Shown one piece after another: positions 1 to 13,900 of a DNA stretch of 64,000 nt. The translations under genes were made by a program, and so were the position numbers. The notes beneath the pieces are model-generated. The model ran no database searches and had not been told where the DNA came from. It saw nothing but the letters and a program-made list of their open reading frames with translations. Within the stretch, counting starts at the first letter, position 1. The number at the start of each line of letters is the position of its first letter. The stretch spans positions 10,223,543 through 10,287,542 of the forward strand of contig NC_037598.1 of the NCBI RefSeq assembly GCF_003073045.1. Reading direction: 5' to 3'. This DNA is from Pomacea canaliculata (taxonomy: Eukaryota; Mollusca; Gastropoda; Architaenioglossa; Ampullariidae).

Positions 1-2106
1 ACAAAGAATACAATTTGAAACATCATTACACAACTAGACATGCTGAGGAGTATGCAAAATACCAGGGAGATGAGAGAGTCAACCGGGTTGCTAATCTTAA
101 AACACATCTACTGAGGCAACAAAATTTCTTTAAGAAAGCAACCAAAGAGAATGACGCAGCAGTCGAAGCTAGCTACGTGGTTAGTGAGATGATTGCTAAA
201 GCAGGAAAGCCATTCAAAGAAGGTGAATTTTTAAAAATGTGCATATTACAGGCTGCATGTATTGTCTGTCCAGAAAAGAAAGGTCAGTTTAGCAACATCA
301 GCCTTTCTGCCAACACCGTAGCAGAGCGCATTTCTGACCTGTCAAGTGACATTTATGATCAACTGTGTGAGAAAGCAAAATGTTTCATATATATTATTTC
401 ATATTGTATACTCAGTCGCTCTTGATGAGACCACAGACATCACCGACACTGCCCAACTCGCAGTTTTGTCCGCGGTGTTGATGACACTTTTGAAGTCATA
501 GAGGAGTTGTTCACAGTGATTCCAATGCATGGCCAGACCACAGCTCAGGAGATATTTCACCAGCTGTGTGATGCCATTGAGAATGCCGGTTTGCCTTGGA
601 GGAGGTTTGTTGGAATAACAACTGATGGAGCGCCATCAATGACAGGGAGGACTGGTGGCACTTGTTCAAAAAAAAAAAAAAACCAACTGGAAGAGGAAGG
701 TGTGGAGGAGGCCATTGCTCTGCACTACATTATTCATCAGCAGGCCCTTTGCAGCAAATGCCTGAAGTTTGACAATGTGATGTCTTTCGTTGTGAAATGT
801 ATCAACCAAATCAGATCCAGGGGCTTAAAGCACAGAAGGTTTCGTGCTTTTTTAGAGGAAATGGAGTCAGAATATGGGGATGTGCTCTGCTTCACCGAGG
901 TACGTTGGGTCAGCAGGGGAAACATATTGAAGAGATTTTTTGAGTTGAGAGCGAAGTGAAAGCCTTCATGGAGAAAGATGGGGTTGCTGTTCCTGTGCTA
1001 AGTGATCCAAAATGGCTCATGGACTTAGCTTTTTTGGTTGATATGACACATGAGCTTAACGTACTGAACAAGAAGCTACAAGGTCAGGGGCAACTTGTCA
1101 GTGCTGTCTATGACAACGTGAGAGCATTCTCTACAAAACTTATGTTATGGAAAGCCCAGCTTTCTCAGACAAACCTTTGCCATTTCCCAGCATGCAAGGT
1201 ACTCATGGATGCAGGCACACCGTTCAGTGGTGAAGAGTATGTGGATGTCATTTTGAAGCTACAGTAGGAATTCGATCACAGATTTGCGGATTTCAAGACG
1301 CACAGAACCACATTTCAAATTTTTGAGGACCCTACTCCTTTTATGTACAAGGTGCTCCTCCTGTGCTTCAAATGGAGCTCATTGACCTGCAGTGCAACTC
1401 TGAACTCAAAGCCAAGTTCAGGGAGGTGAGTGGAAAAGCAGACAAGCTCGGGCAATTTTTGAGAGAATTGCCCCCTAGCTTCCCTGAGCTTTCCCAAATG
1501 TTCAAGCGGACCATGTGTCTTTTGGGGAGCACATACTTGTGCGAAAAGCTCTTCTCTACCTTGAACTTCAATAAGTCCAAGTACAGATCCAGACTTACTG
1601 ATGAGCATCTTCAAGCCGTACTGAGGGTCTCAACTGCTTCCTCCCTTAAGCCAACTGTGGCTCGGCTATGCTAGAGTAAGCGCTGCCAGACCTCTAGCAG
1701 CAAGAAGTAGGCAGAAGCCATGTTCAGAACAGTTTATGTTCAATGTTCCATTCATGTTCAGAAAGTTAAATGTTAAAGAAATGCTAATACAGACATTTAA
1801 ATCTGAATAATAATAATTACATTTCTCTGGTCAGCAACTATATTTTCTTCAGTCTTCTATATCTGCTGTATTATTATTATATTTTCATTTTCAATTTATT
1901 CATTTATTACTAATTGATTTATTTTTTCTTATGAATTTGTTAATTTATTTTTATTTTTTAACACAAAAATAAGATGAAAAAATAAGACATTTGATAACAT
2001 TGGAATGTTTTTGTAAGAGCTTTTCTTGTGGAAAACCTGATGCGGCCCGGCCTCATCCAGACTCTGCCTCCAGTGGCCCCCGGGTAAATTGAGTTTGAGA
2101 CCCCTG
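1..2106 (+). mobile_element. hAT (Charlie-like) DNA transposon, 3' part
   Basis: Decayed hAT transposon whose left end lies before the window. The transposase remnant ends at 1674, then about 430 bp of AT-rich non-coding sequence leads to a right terminal repeat at about 2088-2106, whose reverse complement begins CAGGGGTCTCAAACTCA. The next eight bases, 2107-2114 (CTTTAGAT), are the expected position of the 8-bp target duplication, but the other copy is outside the window. The terminal repeat closely resembles that of the complete hAT element at 20211-23390, so both belong to related families. Confidence 0.85.
15..1674 (+). pseudogene. hAT transposase remnant (GTF2IRD2/ZBED-like)
   Basis: Transposase of the hAT superfamily, broken by stops and frameshifts into at least four blocks (15-425, 507-959, 956-1267, 1363-1674). 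The first block has the segment after the BED zinc finger (ETKHA-like motif read here as TRHAEEYAKYQGDERV, then VSEMIAKAGKPF). Around 424 the frame changes and the DETTD motif with the first catalytic aspartate follows. TTDGAPSMTG near 617-650 carries the second. The C-terminal dimerisation region with GSTYLCEKLFSTLN (catalytic Glu) lies near 1527-1570. An A-run at 667-680 sits in the middle of the coding region. The closest known relatives are the transposases from which vertebrate GTF2IRD2 and ZBED-type proteins were domesticated. No evidence of domestication here: the frame is broken. Confidence 0.85.
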
Positions 2107-3257
2107 CTTTAGATGATTTTTAGTTCCGTAAAATCGAAACTCCAACATTCTGCCTCATAACGTTTTCATTTGATTATTTGTATCATTCTTTTCAAACAGC
2201 AATGATATCTTAAAACTTTTTTTATAGAGGAGAACTATCCACATTATTCTCCAGCTTCTGTAATTTTTTATTGCAACCAATCGTCCATTTTTGTAATAGG
2301 GTTAAGTAATGATCCATTAATACAACCATCAGCAGTAGTGGCATTGTCGTCCCTACCACGTGACGTCAGTCCTAACCTATCGTGCAGTATATACGAAGAC
2401 CTGCAAGTTTTACGTGAGGTAAACATCGACAAAACGTCATCGTCGAGTTATTTGTCAAAACACCAACGACATTTGAGTCGACTCGCTTGCAGTCTTTTAA
2501 AGTGTATTTGTTGCTAGCACAACAGAAAAAATAGCGGCACATGTTATAAGACAAGAAGCACGCAAACCTAAGACATCGTTAAGATATCGTCAGCTTGTCT
2601 GGTTTCTGTTCTTCGACGGTCTGGTTCAAACATTATTGAACTATTATTTATGTCCAGTTTATTATGTCGGTCTAGAGATGTGTTCAACGAAATTATTTAC
2701 AATCTTCAATATGTTTGATTTAGATGAGAGAAAATTATTGGAAAGAGGTTTTTTTCTGACAAATGACATGCTGTTAGAGCAGTTTTGATGGTATTACACA
2801 TGGAGTCAATTAACATGTTCGTGTAATTCAACCACCACCACTACTATGTAAATTCTTTAAAAATCTTTAAATGTATACATTCTCAAACAACACTTTCTTG
2901 GCAAAACAAAGCTCTTAGAAACGTTATAATGAAAGGCATTTATTTTAACGTTTTCAACCTTTTGACAACATTAATGTCACACAACTTTTCAAACTGTAAA
3001 TAAATTCAATAATCCACTCAATTCAACTATTTCAACAATCTTATAATCACAAATTCAAAACAGCAAGAATTTTTTCTCTCATAGCATTGCAAAAGGAAGT
3101 GTGCATGTCTATGTGTTTGCTTCTGATTTTCTTTTTTTTCAGGGCTCTTCTCTCAGGTATTCTCCTTCTGACTTCTTAAGAGACGTCAAATATATATGTT
3201 TGGAGCATTTCCAAGTAACTAAACTATTTCTGTAAACATATATTCAAAGCTTTAGCT
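2107..3257. other. intergenic, no gene seen
   Basis: AT-rich DNA downstream of the hAT end and of the receptor gene's 3' end. I see no ORF with family similarity, no RNA gene and no clear transposon end. Confidence 0.6.
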
Positions 3258-4660
3258 TCCAACTTTATAGGTATAATAACTTAGTTCACTACCTTGCAAC
3301 TTGCATAGCAAATTTTTCCTAGATGTATTAGTTGCCTTTCACTGTTGTTCATACATAATGTGGTCAAATCTGGACACCATCTACATTTTGTTTAAAAAAT
3401 CTGAGGAACTTTCAGTTACCAAAAATGAAACGAAGTTAATATTTTGACAATGAATATAATCATTTGAAGCATATATATATATAAAACTATTAATAGCTAA
3501 TTAGACAATCAAACAGTTTAATTTCACCTCTTTGAAGCATCATCATACATAACTGAACAATTCAAGTTGACTATTATTGAGCTATCTTTGCTTTGGGCAG
3601 ATTATTTTATTGAGGGAGATTATATATGATTGTTATGATTTATTGTGTTACAACGTTCTTTTTCGCATGTAAAAGAATATGTGATAACTTAATCATAGAG
3701 GGATCATTATCCTCCCATCCTGTCTTTCTCTGTGTGTGTGTTATAATCAGCTAGAGGGAACAGAAACACAATTGCAATAGTAACTATAAAAACAATAATC
3801 TTTAACGATGTTAGTACTTAATAATGTTTTATATAATTGACTCTAACCATGTAAACATGAGATGTTAATACTAAGCCGAATAACAACAAACGATATAAAA
3901 CCTTGCACCCTATTGTTTTCTGCACTTTCCAACTTTATAGGTATAATAACTTAGTTCACTGCAACTTGCATAGCAAAATGTTCATAGATGTATTAGTTTG
4001 GAAATAGCTGCCTCTCACTGTTGTTCATACATACACATCAAACTTGTTCCTTATGTATGGGTAAAAAATGTTTTTGGTGACAATGTGGTCAAATCTGGAC
4101 ACCATCTACATTTTGTTTAGAAAATCTGAGGAACTCTCAGTGACCAAAAATGAACCGCAGTTAATATTTTGACAATGAATCTAATCATTTGAAGCATATA
4201 TATATATAAAACTATTGATAGCTAATTAGACAATCAAACAGTTTGATTTCATCTTTTTAAACATCATCATACATAACTGAACAATTCAAGTTGACTATTA
4301 TTGAGCTATCTTTTGCTTTGGGCAGATTATTTTATTGAGGGAGATTATATATGATTGTTATGCTTTATTGTGTTACAACGTTCTTTTTCGCATGTAAAAG
4401 AATATGTGATAACTTAATCATAGAGGGATAATTTTCCTCCCCTCATCTCTTTCTCTCTCTCTTTCTGTGTGTGTGTGTGTGCTATAATAAGCTAGAGGGA
4501 ACAGAAACACAATTGCAATAATAACTATAAAAATAATCTTTAACGATGTTAGCACTTAATAATGTTTGATATAATTGACTCTAACCATGTAAACATGAAA
4601 TGTTAATACTAAGCCGAATAACAACAAACGATATGAAACCTTGCACCCTATTGTTTTCTG
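3258..4660. repeat. diverged direct tandem duplication, about 0.7 kb unit
   Basis: Two head-to-tail copies, about 3258-3921 and 3928-4660. Both begin TCCAACTTTATAGGTATAAT and end CTTGCACCCTATTGTTTTCTG. They share long stretches, such as the one with a (TA)n run at 3472-3486 and 4197-4212. Copy two carries small extra segments near 4001-4016 and 4031-4078 and a longer CT/GT run near 4445-4480. No coding potential. It lies just beyond the 3' end of the receptor gene. Confidence 0.85.
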
Positions 4661-4876
4661 TATAGTACTAGCCTACAGGGGCCGTAGTCGAAGAAGAAGC
4701 GAGAGTAAGATGTTCCCGTAAGGCAAAATGGGGAACTCGAGAAACGGCATTTAGTTTCCAGATCCAGCGGGCACTATTTTATGTTTCATAAAAATAAAAT
4801 GTGCAACATTTATAAGCACAACATCAATTGTAACAAGAAAAACGTCCTGACATATCAGAAGTTTTTGTCATCCCCC
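4661..4876 (-). other. probable 3' UTR of the receptor gene
   Basis: Non-coding sequence following the stop codon at 4877-4879 on the minus strand. I could not find a convincing AATAAA in this stretch. The nearest minus-strand candidate is near 4331, inside the tandem duplication, so the true transcript end is uncertain. Confidence 0.4.
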
Positions 4877-4998
4877 TTACACCTGAGATTCTTTCTCATC
4901 AGTTCCACTTGATTGTCCGCTTTCAGCTTGCGATTCTTCTTTATCACCTCTAGATTCAGATCCTTCCTCTACTTTATCACCTTCAGCTTCCTTCTTCA
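4877..4998 (-). CDS. receptor exon 16: acidic tail and stop
   Basis: 122 nt including TAA at 4879-4877. Encodes a hydrophilic Glu/Ser-rich tail starting VKKEAEGDKVEEGSES and ending GTDEKESQV. No ITAM, ITIM or NPxY motif is visible; the final ESQV fits a class I PDZ-binding terminus (S-x-V). Confidence 0.85.
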
Positions 4999-7900
4999 CT
5001 GTTTATAAGAAAAGGACAAAATAATACAAGTGCCAGATGATGTTTTGACAAAATACAGAATACGTGTGAACAAAAGATTGATGATTTACCAAAAGTACTT
5101 TGAACCTGAGGAAATTTACCAAAACCCTGATGCTAATGTATGTGATAAGCTGCTGCATTCACAACATTTCAATGCCCCTACACACAAGTCCTCATAAGCG
5201 GTCTGTTCCGCACACAGTTACGTGCATCTCATTAACGCGCTTCTTTGCAGGGTCAAACCTTGCGTATTGGGATTCTCTTCTTCACAGATGAAGGTTCAGT
5301 TAATACTCTTGCTCATTATTATCTTTGAATATTATCAGAAATGGGGATTGGGATACAAAACTGAGATGACCCATGCACCGATTAAAGGAAGACGGTGACA
5401 AGCAATCATCACCAATAGAAAAAGACACACACACACACGAGATGTGTCTGAAAAGTAACGGGACTGGTGGTACAAACAATTTATTTCAATTCCAAATAAC
5501 AAACTGCATGGTTTCCACTTCAAAGTCAAACCCTCGAGTTTAATACACTTTTCCATCTCCTCTCCCTCGTTCCCTTATTTTCCCCAGCGCTGTTTGGAGT
5601 CAGGTACCTGTCCCCGCATGCTAGACTGACAAGACGAAGTGAGCTGTGCTCCACCACATGCATACAGTAGTCGCTGATTTATATATGAAAACATATATTG
5701 ACGTTTACTTTCAAATGTGCAAACAAAACATCTGTAATAACGTAGCCGCAGTACTTACCAGCTTTAGGTTTAGACTTCTTTTTATACGGAATAACTCTGA
5801 AAAAAATAGATTAGGTATGTTAACCATACACAGTTATTTCAACGTTTCCATTATATGCTTTCTTGTATTTAATTTTAACTCTGGATAACTGAGCACAGCG
5901 AGCAAAGTCGAGCCCACTTTGGAAAAATTCCAATATCCCTACTACAGATGAATAACATTTGAATATCAAAAATGTTTTAGGAGTATTTCAAGAATAATAC
6001 CAAGCTTGACAGTTTGAATTTGTGAATAAGTATTTGAATGTGGACTGTACTTTTCTCGCAGGAAAATTGTTTTATTTTCCGTACACTACGATAATCTTGC
6101 ATGCTTCGTTGCGAAATCGTCATCCTCCTAAGTGTTGCTGCCGTTTCACTTCAGTGTGTCATGTGGTGCGACAGTGTCAGTGCCAGCTGTGTCAGTGCCA
6201 TCTTTAGCAGCAAACATACGCTAAAATGTCATTCATAATATATGCTTAAAGGCTTTTCGTTGATGTTAGCAGTTAGAATATAACGTATCGTTATTTTCAA
6301 ACATAACAAGTCATCGTACATGTCTGATAAAACGTGACAACGCTCGCTGCTTTATATTCGTGTCTCGGGCATTTGATACGTGATTCGGGTATTTTATATG
6401 TGACTTATCATATCACGGCACATTATGGTAAAATAACACTTACTTTGCAGCAAAGATGAAGAGTGAGATGATGAGAAAGCCAACGACATAACCCGCTACA
6501 AGGATCAACGGAGAACAGTCAGTGGTCTCTTTAACTTCAACTAGAAACAAATAATTATCACATTAAAGTATTTAATGAACAGGAAGACTATACTTTCTTG
6601 TAGGTTTTTTCATGCTTGAAACAATTTGACTTTTTATGAAAATATTTTAATAGCAGATAAGTTTGGCTGCTATCACCTGTTTTTTTAAAGACGGTCAACG
6701 AAATCGAAAACGTGTGTAGTAAGTTTAGAATTGTGTAAACCTTAACGTTTTCACCAAATATTTTCTGAGCTTAGTTTTGGACTTTTGGGGTAAATCAGCC
6801 AATATCACGAGCTAACATTTTCTATTGGGATTCTCACTTTGGTCGCTATTCATTTCACTGTTGCAAGAAGGGGGTTCCTGGCACCCGCATAAGTGACGAT
6901 TGCTGTCCGTTCAAACTCATTTATCTTGTGTTCCATGTTGGATATTACGGAGAAATGTTCCTAAGCCCTTGGTGTCAAATGCCTGGATTTGTCTTTTGAA
7001 GTCAACAAGCAGTCGTACAGCAGAATGAAGATTGCGAACAGAGGCAGCATTAGCAGTATACGAAGCCCTTGGCGATTTCATCTGTGAAGGCCCGAAATTT
7101 TTGTGTGATGAGTCGACGACGACAGAAGAATCTCCTATCGTAGGGACACCCTCAGGTTGCCCAAGTCGCCACCCCAAAGCCACCTCTGCTACGAAGGGTT
7201 TGTGCAACTTGTATTTTGAGATCAACCTGATGCTGTTTCTGTGTCAAATCCTGTTGCGATCCTGATGCGAATTTTTGCCGCGCAGCTACTTTAATTGGAA
7301 AAGGAAGCTTACAAGACTTTAATCTGCTGACCTCGCTATTTATTCATGACATTTGTTACTGTAGGTCCGTGTTTGCCGTACCCGTTGATGTTTACCGCGA
7401 CTTAGCTCTTGCCCCCATCTCTTTGCATTTGCGCTCTTTGTGAGATCTCGTGATTCGCTGTTGCTGTCTGCTGATTAGGTCAATGTCTTCTGCTAAAGAG
7501 AAAATTTCATGATGGCTTCTCACGGGTTTACGCAGCGGTCGTTGTAAACACTTTCTAACATGATGTTTGCCTGGGAGGTGTTGAACAGCGCAGGCAACAG
7601 AGAGCATTGTTAACCATCGCCCGCTGTCGTCTGCTGGTCTTGTAGTTCGCCGTAATCAGATTTATGTCCTTTGAAAAGCGTGGTTTACATAATATTAGCC
7701 TAACCGATGAAAATAAAATGTGGTGGTCATGGTGGGCTTCTCGCATGATGTTCTAAGGAACAGTGCAGGTGACAGGAGTAACGGTTGACCACATCCACAC
7801 ATATTTGAAAGAAGGTTCCTGTAAGGTGATAACTAGTTTAGGGCAATAGTGTTCGTGTCGCACTTCTACTCTCTCAACGTGACAGGCGGACGCGCTGGTA

Positions 7901-10900
7901 AGCAGACTGTCAGAAGGTGAACGGGTAACTGTGGGGATGTGTTAGCGGTGAGTTATGTCGAGGACAGAGTAGTCGGCCTTTGGCGGCACTGGACCGTCGG
8001 GTGGACAGAAGGCCAAGAAGTCTCACCACCGTTTATCTCCTCTGCAATCAGTAGGACTATGACCGCGGACCGCTTACGTCACGACGGACATGACGCAGAG
8101 TCAGGTTGGAATGCGAGACGGTAGTTGTCGCTGCAGGGGATTTCTCACAGAAGGACAGAGCAACGGTCTGATTACACCCGTTAATTATAGAAGTCCTCAG
8201 TACACCTAAAACACAGCACGTTATCTGAACTAGGGATGGGGAAATAAAGGGACACCTAGAAAAAACGACCATAGTTGGGATTGCTTCATTGTGTAATTGT
8301 TTGAAAATACTCTCGATGATTAATAACTTTCCTCATTAAAATAAATTGCCTTGCGTTGTTTGTTAGGGTTAAGCGTACTGGGGGCTCACGAGTTAATTAA
8401 AGAGTAATTAGCAATTTAGTGTAAGTGTACGCACGTAAATGTCGGCGTTAGTTGGTACAGATGTCGAGAGTATAATCAGTCCGAGGCAGCGGTAATTGCG
8501 ACCTCTGACCATCTTCGCGTGCTCATTACCCGAGTTCACGACAGTTCCCTTTGTCGTCATAAAACTGCACTATTTAAATTCTTCCAGCCCTTCCATAACT
8601 TGAACAAGCCCCTCGTTAGACGTTGATTTTTGACTTCACATGGCGCAGCTTCTCGGACATTATCAAGCGCCTCTGTGAAGGTGAGGTTGTGGTAGAGATC
8701 CCTCTAGTGCTCTAGACGTTTTTCACAATACTACCGTTAAAATGTTCAAATGAGCCCCTAGATGCTCTGAAGTTTGTTTGCTAGTCTTCAGCTAGCATTT
8801 CTTGGGCAGTGTGTTCAATGCCATTATGAAGCTTGATTTTGACCTGGCAGGCTGATTAAGCTGACAGTTGTGTAGTTTGATTACATATCCCATACTCCTT
8901 ATTTACTACGTAATTTACAAAATACAGGCTCTACAGTGGCTGGGAAAAAAATTAATTAATACTGATAATAGCACACGATATGGTACAATCACACGGTGAT
9001 AGCCAATCAAATTGACGTGTTACGTAAGTTCTTACCCGTCTTTGGGCATGACCCATCAATACGGCTGCAAAATTTCCCATTGTCGCAAACTGGTCGCTCG
9101 CAGATTCCTTCGCATTCATAGCCATAAAATCCTGGCATGCAATCTATCATTATCAGAAAGCAAGAAACACTTATGTGTATTAAACAATAAGAAAAATATG
9201 GGTGGCAAAAAGAACAAAGATTTACCACACTCAAGACAATGTGGTTTACATTAAAACAGTTTGTTTTTTATAATCAACAGAAACGAATCTTTCAATATTT
9301 TATGCAAACGTGTTTTATTTATAAATTAATTAGTCTTCTTGTTATTTCGCTCTGATTTAAGCGAATGCAAGACGAAATAAAATGAACTTAAAATCATGTA
9401 ATGATGCACGATAATAGTTATGAAGGTTTTCACTGATATAAAAAGATGCTTTGTGAGCGAAATAGTTTGATGTTCCTTAAGTTTTTTCGCCTTTGTCTTT
9501 TGCAAGAATGCAGGGCTTGGTTAGGGTTGCGATACAAGAAAACAATGGTAAAGCTCGCAACGGGATGTTTATATCGACAGGCTTCTGCCCCAGGTGATGC
9601 AAAAGTGGTGAAAGCGGCCACCACATGACATCTCTAACTAATCCAAAGTTAAAACTTGAAAAATTGCAGGATTTATAAAAGCTTATAGAATGGATTGTGA
9701 CGAGTGGCAAGGGGTGGAGCCGAGAAGGTTTACAATGGAAAACAGTTAGTTGGCAGAGTTGGCCTTTCAAATGTAAACTTTAGCATGCTGCTTCTTGGGA
9801 CTGTTAATTGCACTGATGACCTAGTGTTCACTCTCTATAAGGATTTGTTAATGAATCTTATATTCTGATTTCCTCCACGCTCGCTCGGCTTCAGTCTGAG
9901 AGATCTATGCAAACTGAAAGAGGTTAAGATTTGCTAACTATAGGTTGACCCTAAGCGAGTGACAAGATGGTCAGCGCGGCATGGCGTCCACTTGAAGAGC
10001 TGAGCAAACCCGAGTGCGGTGTGGCCCGCAATGGACCTTATTTACGAGCGGCACTTCCGGCTTTCCAAAACGAGGCCTGATGGTTACGAGGAAGAATGAG
10101 AGCTTCAGACGTCCAATAACACTGGCTTTCTTGTGTGTTTTGTACAAATGATGACAGATATAATATAGCTGATAGGCTCTACTTCCTTTCGTTTGCAAGG
10201 AGCACAAAAAAAAAATTAATAAAAAAAAGAGAGAGAGAGAGAGAGAAAGAAAGCTTTGAATCTAAAGATTGGGGAGACGAAAACACATGTTTTTTACGCA
10301 TGTGTTGAGCTGATGAGAGGCTTGTTTTGCTCTCAAAAGGTCTATGAGGCCTCGTTCTGGTACTAAGATGGCGCTCGTGTGGTTAAGGTAATTGTTGCCT
10401 TTGACGCTATCACTACTACAAAATAATTTCTATTTTCTGAGGGTAGAAGATCTCAGCTTTTTTTCTCCCTCTCTTTCCTACTTCACATGTACTGATCATA
10501 ATTTCATTTTGCGTAATGGAGACATTTTACTTACTGAATACTTCGACTTCGCATATCATTAGTGGATCTATACGAGGACCTTTTCTCTGCAGCTTCAAAA
10601 CTTGTCCAATCCAATTTCTTCTCTTATTGTTAGGAATATAAGCTGGATCAGTTGTTTGATCATTGGTAACAAAAATCTCTTTACCATCCAATAAAATGCT
10701 GATTCCTGACCTTCTCACTGTAAAATAAGAAACACACACACACGTACGCACGCATTTATCCCCAGCGCCATACATCACAAACAATGTTTTATGTAGATGT
10801 TTACTATTGTTTACAGTTATGTTTTCTTCGGGAAGGTACTTGAATTATAAACACATTAAACAGGCCATGCTTGTTTAAATCTACTGATCACTGAAAACAG

Positions 10901-13900
10901 TTGCATGGGACACGTCACAGACGCTTTCCTGTTTAGCGGGTACTTTTCCTCCGAGTTCTACTTTACTGGGAGCAGATGAGAATGCCGATGTTTTAATGCA
11001 TTTATTTTGCAAATTAGGCGTTATTATGTATTCACATGTTGGGGAATATTTTTTTAAAATGAAATAAACTCGATCATAAAAGAAAACAAATCGTGAGCTT
11101 GAGCTGTCATGAAAGCCGTAAGTTACTGTCATATTTCATGTATACCTTTCACTGTTTTATTTATTGTGTAGATTCTACGATAATGCTATTTGTTGTGTAA
11201 ACGGATTAGCACTGAGATTATGGCCTTTATTGTGTGGTAAAGTGCTGTACAAATGTACATTTTTATATCATATTCTATAACGGGCGTATATAACACTTCT
11301 ATATCATTGGATAACGTGCATAACAAGTAAATAAACACTTTGCTATGTGGTTTTAGTACAAAGACCAAAAAAGTCTTCTGTGCACGTTAACTTTGCTTCG
11401 TTAAAATCACAAACTACGATTTTTGTGTCATTAGCTGGTATTTAAAACTGCTTGCCTGTTTCTTGCAAATCAAATCCCTAATAATAAAGTTGCATCAGAC
11501 AAGAGCTCACTTAATGAGGCAATCAAATAAAGACATAAAATAAAAAAAAAGGTTTGGAGTCTTATGTTGATTCGACAATTTGAAAGCCAGCAGCCTGCAA
11601 AAACAATCCTATCAACCACAATTACATTTTAAGTTCTTTTCTGCATAATGTATGTCAGAGGCACAACAAGAGAGATTACTGTTTGGGCAACAAACTGATG
11701 AAAGTGGCTCTCCGCAAGTGAAAAGGGCGCCGAGGTAGACATCCCGGTAGGTAAATTCTATATCGTGTTCGCTGAAGGCTGAAGGTGAGGACTGTTATCA
11801 CCTGTCAGGAGACACTTACGGCCCGCGAGTCAATTTGGAGTCGAGCAAGCTAAACACAAGACTAGTCTTGCGAGAGAGAGAGAAAAAAAAAGAATGTATC
11901 AGCGCCAGAAACGACATTACTCACTTTTATCGTCATCGTCAAAGTCGATGTTGATTCCAGCAATTTCATACTTTTCACCTAGGTCGAGTTCCCAGAAAGG
12001 AGCAGGATCGCCTTCAGCAGTAGACATACATGTGGTGAGTTCTGTTGTTGATAAGTAGCCATCATTGGCAAGGCAGGAGCACACAGCGGAATCATCATTG
12101 TCTACTTTTTTAATTGTACTTGCCTTTGATGGTTTACCGATTGCGACGTTTACTGTAACCGAGAAAAAAATAGATACTGACACATCTCTAAAATCTATGT
12201 TCATCGTTATTACGTTTATAAAAATACAAGTGAGTTAGAATGCAAGCAAAGCATCATTGGTAAAATATTAGCCTGTTCATAAATAATTATTCTTCTTTGT
12301 TCACAGCTTATGAAACACATAAAACAATAAAGATCGTGTGAGAAATAAGATAATTTTACTGAATTTCACGTCAAGGATACCAAAACCACGCCGTTAACGA
12401 CTCGAGCTTACCTTTACGGGGAACATCAGCGAAAATGTATTTTCCACTTGTTGTGCATTCATATTCTCCACATTCGCATGGTCGACCTGAAACCCCCAAA
12501 ACTAGAAAGATGAGCTTTATACTTTAAGAAAAATGAAGATTAAAAATTACAAGATTTTAATACAATTACTATTAATATTATTTGGTCATTACCATTGTTG
12601 TTCTGTTGTAGGGGAGTGTCCGTATTTTATAGGTTAGTGCGCTCGGCAGGTCTCTGGTGTGAGGCCAACAAGCTTGTTTTTCTACAACTCCAATCTCTCT
12701 CGCAGAAATGAATGTTTTATATACCGGAGAATGCAGAGACGTTAGAAGGAGAGACAGCGGCAAAGCAGAGATCAAAGGATGGGTTTCTGCGCTTTGCGAA
12801 TGAATTTACAGGCAGCAGCAATAAGTGTTACCAAAGATACTAAATACTATTAGTAATAGAGTAGTAGTATTATCGTATTCAATATCTTTGGTGTTACTAA
12901 GAAAAGCTTTATGATGAGGTCTTCTGCTTCAGCAACATGGCTGGGGTTTACCACTAGTAAAGCAAGATATCTCTTCGACGGTTTGAACTGTTCTTTAAGT
13001 TCGTGAAAACGAAAAACGTGAACGTGGGGGTGTAGTATTTGGTAAAGGTGGACAGAAGTTACAATAAAATGTAATGGCCACAGTGAGGTAAGCTCGTGTT
13101 GATCGTGTATATTAAATTCTGCTAATAATAAAATCTTCATTTTGACTTGCCAAAATCCACCAAAATCCAAGTCAATCCTTAGTGTGATCTAAGTAGGGAA
13201 AGCTACAATGTCTGCTTTCATTTCTTCACCTGAGCTTTAAGATTCCAAGATTATAATTTTGTATTAAGTAGGCCTGAGCCTATTTCAAGAGGAACAACAT
13301 CAGCCGTCATAATTAACATTTCATGAACTTTAGTGTGAAAAAAATACAAAGAACTTTCGATAGTACAAATAATTAAGAATTGCACCAACATCATTATTTT
13401 ACATCCCAACATGGACAGTAATTGAGACTGCCGCAGTCGCACAAAGGAAGGTGAATACTAAGAGCTTACAATGTGTATTACTTGCTGTCATCTATCAAGT
13501 CTCTTGATGTGTGCTGGAGATATCGAACTAAATCACAGACCTCTTAACGACGAGATGATTCATGCTTCCTATACAGTGGACCAGAAGAAGAATAACTGTG
13601 CTTTGATGATGATTATTGTTGTTGTTGGTGGTGGTGGTGGTGGTCTTATTATTATTACACACATCAAATCATTTACTATTGCCACTGTATTCATATGTCA
13701 GCAGTCGCACTTTGTCACTGTTCGAAATTAGCCCAATACAGAAGGGTCATTAGACGGTTAATTGTATTAGCTTCGCGATCTTTGTTCCAAAATCTTCATC
13801 AAGTGTGCAGCTTATGGTAAATGCTGCCATCTCAATCAAAAATTCAGTAAAGCAGAGGTCTAGCTGAAAATCGTGTACGTGTTCGTCTGTGTGTGTGTGT

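Noticed and set aside
5441..5600. Possible mariner element (GTGTCTGAAAAGTAACGGGA).
   Set aside because: Only one end-like sequence; no second terminus, TA duplication or transposase could be found.
6917..7225. 102-codon minus-strand frame in intron 13, considered as a receptor exon.
   Set aside because: No lectin, EGF or other domain; exons 13 and 14 join in phase without it.
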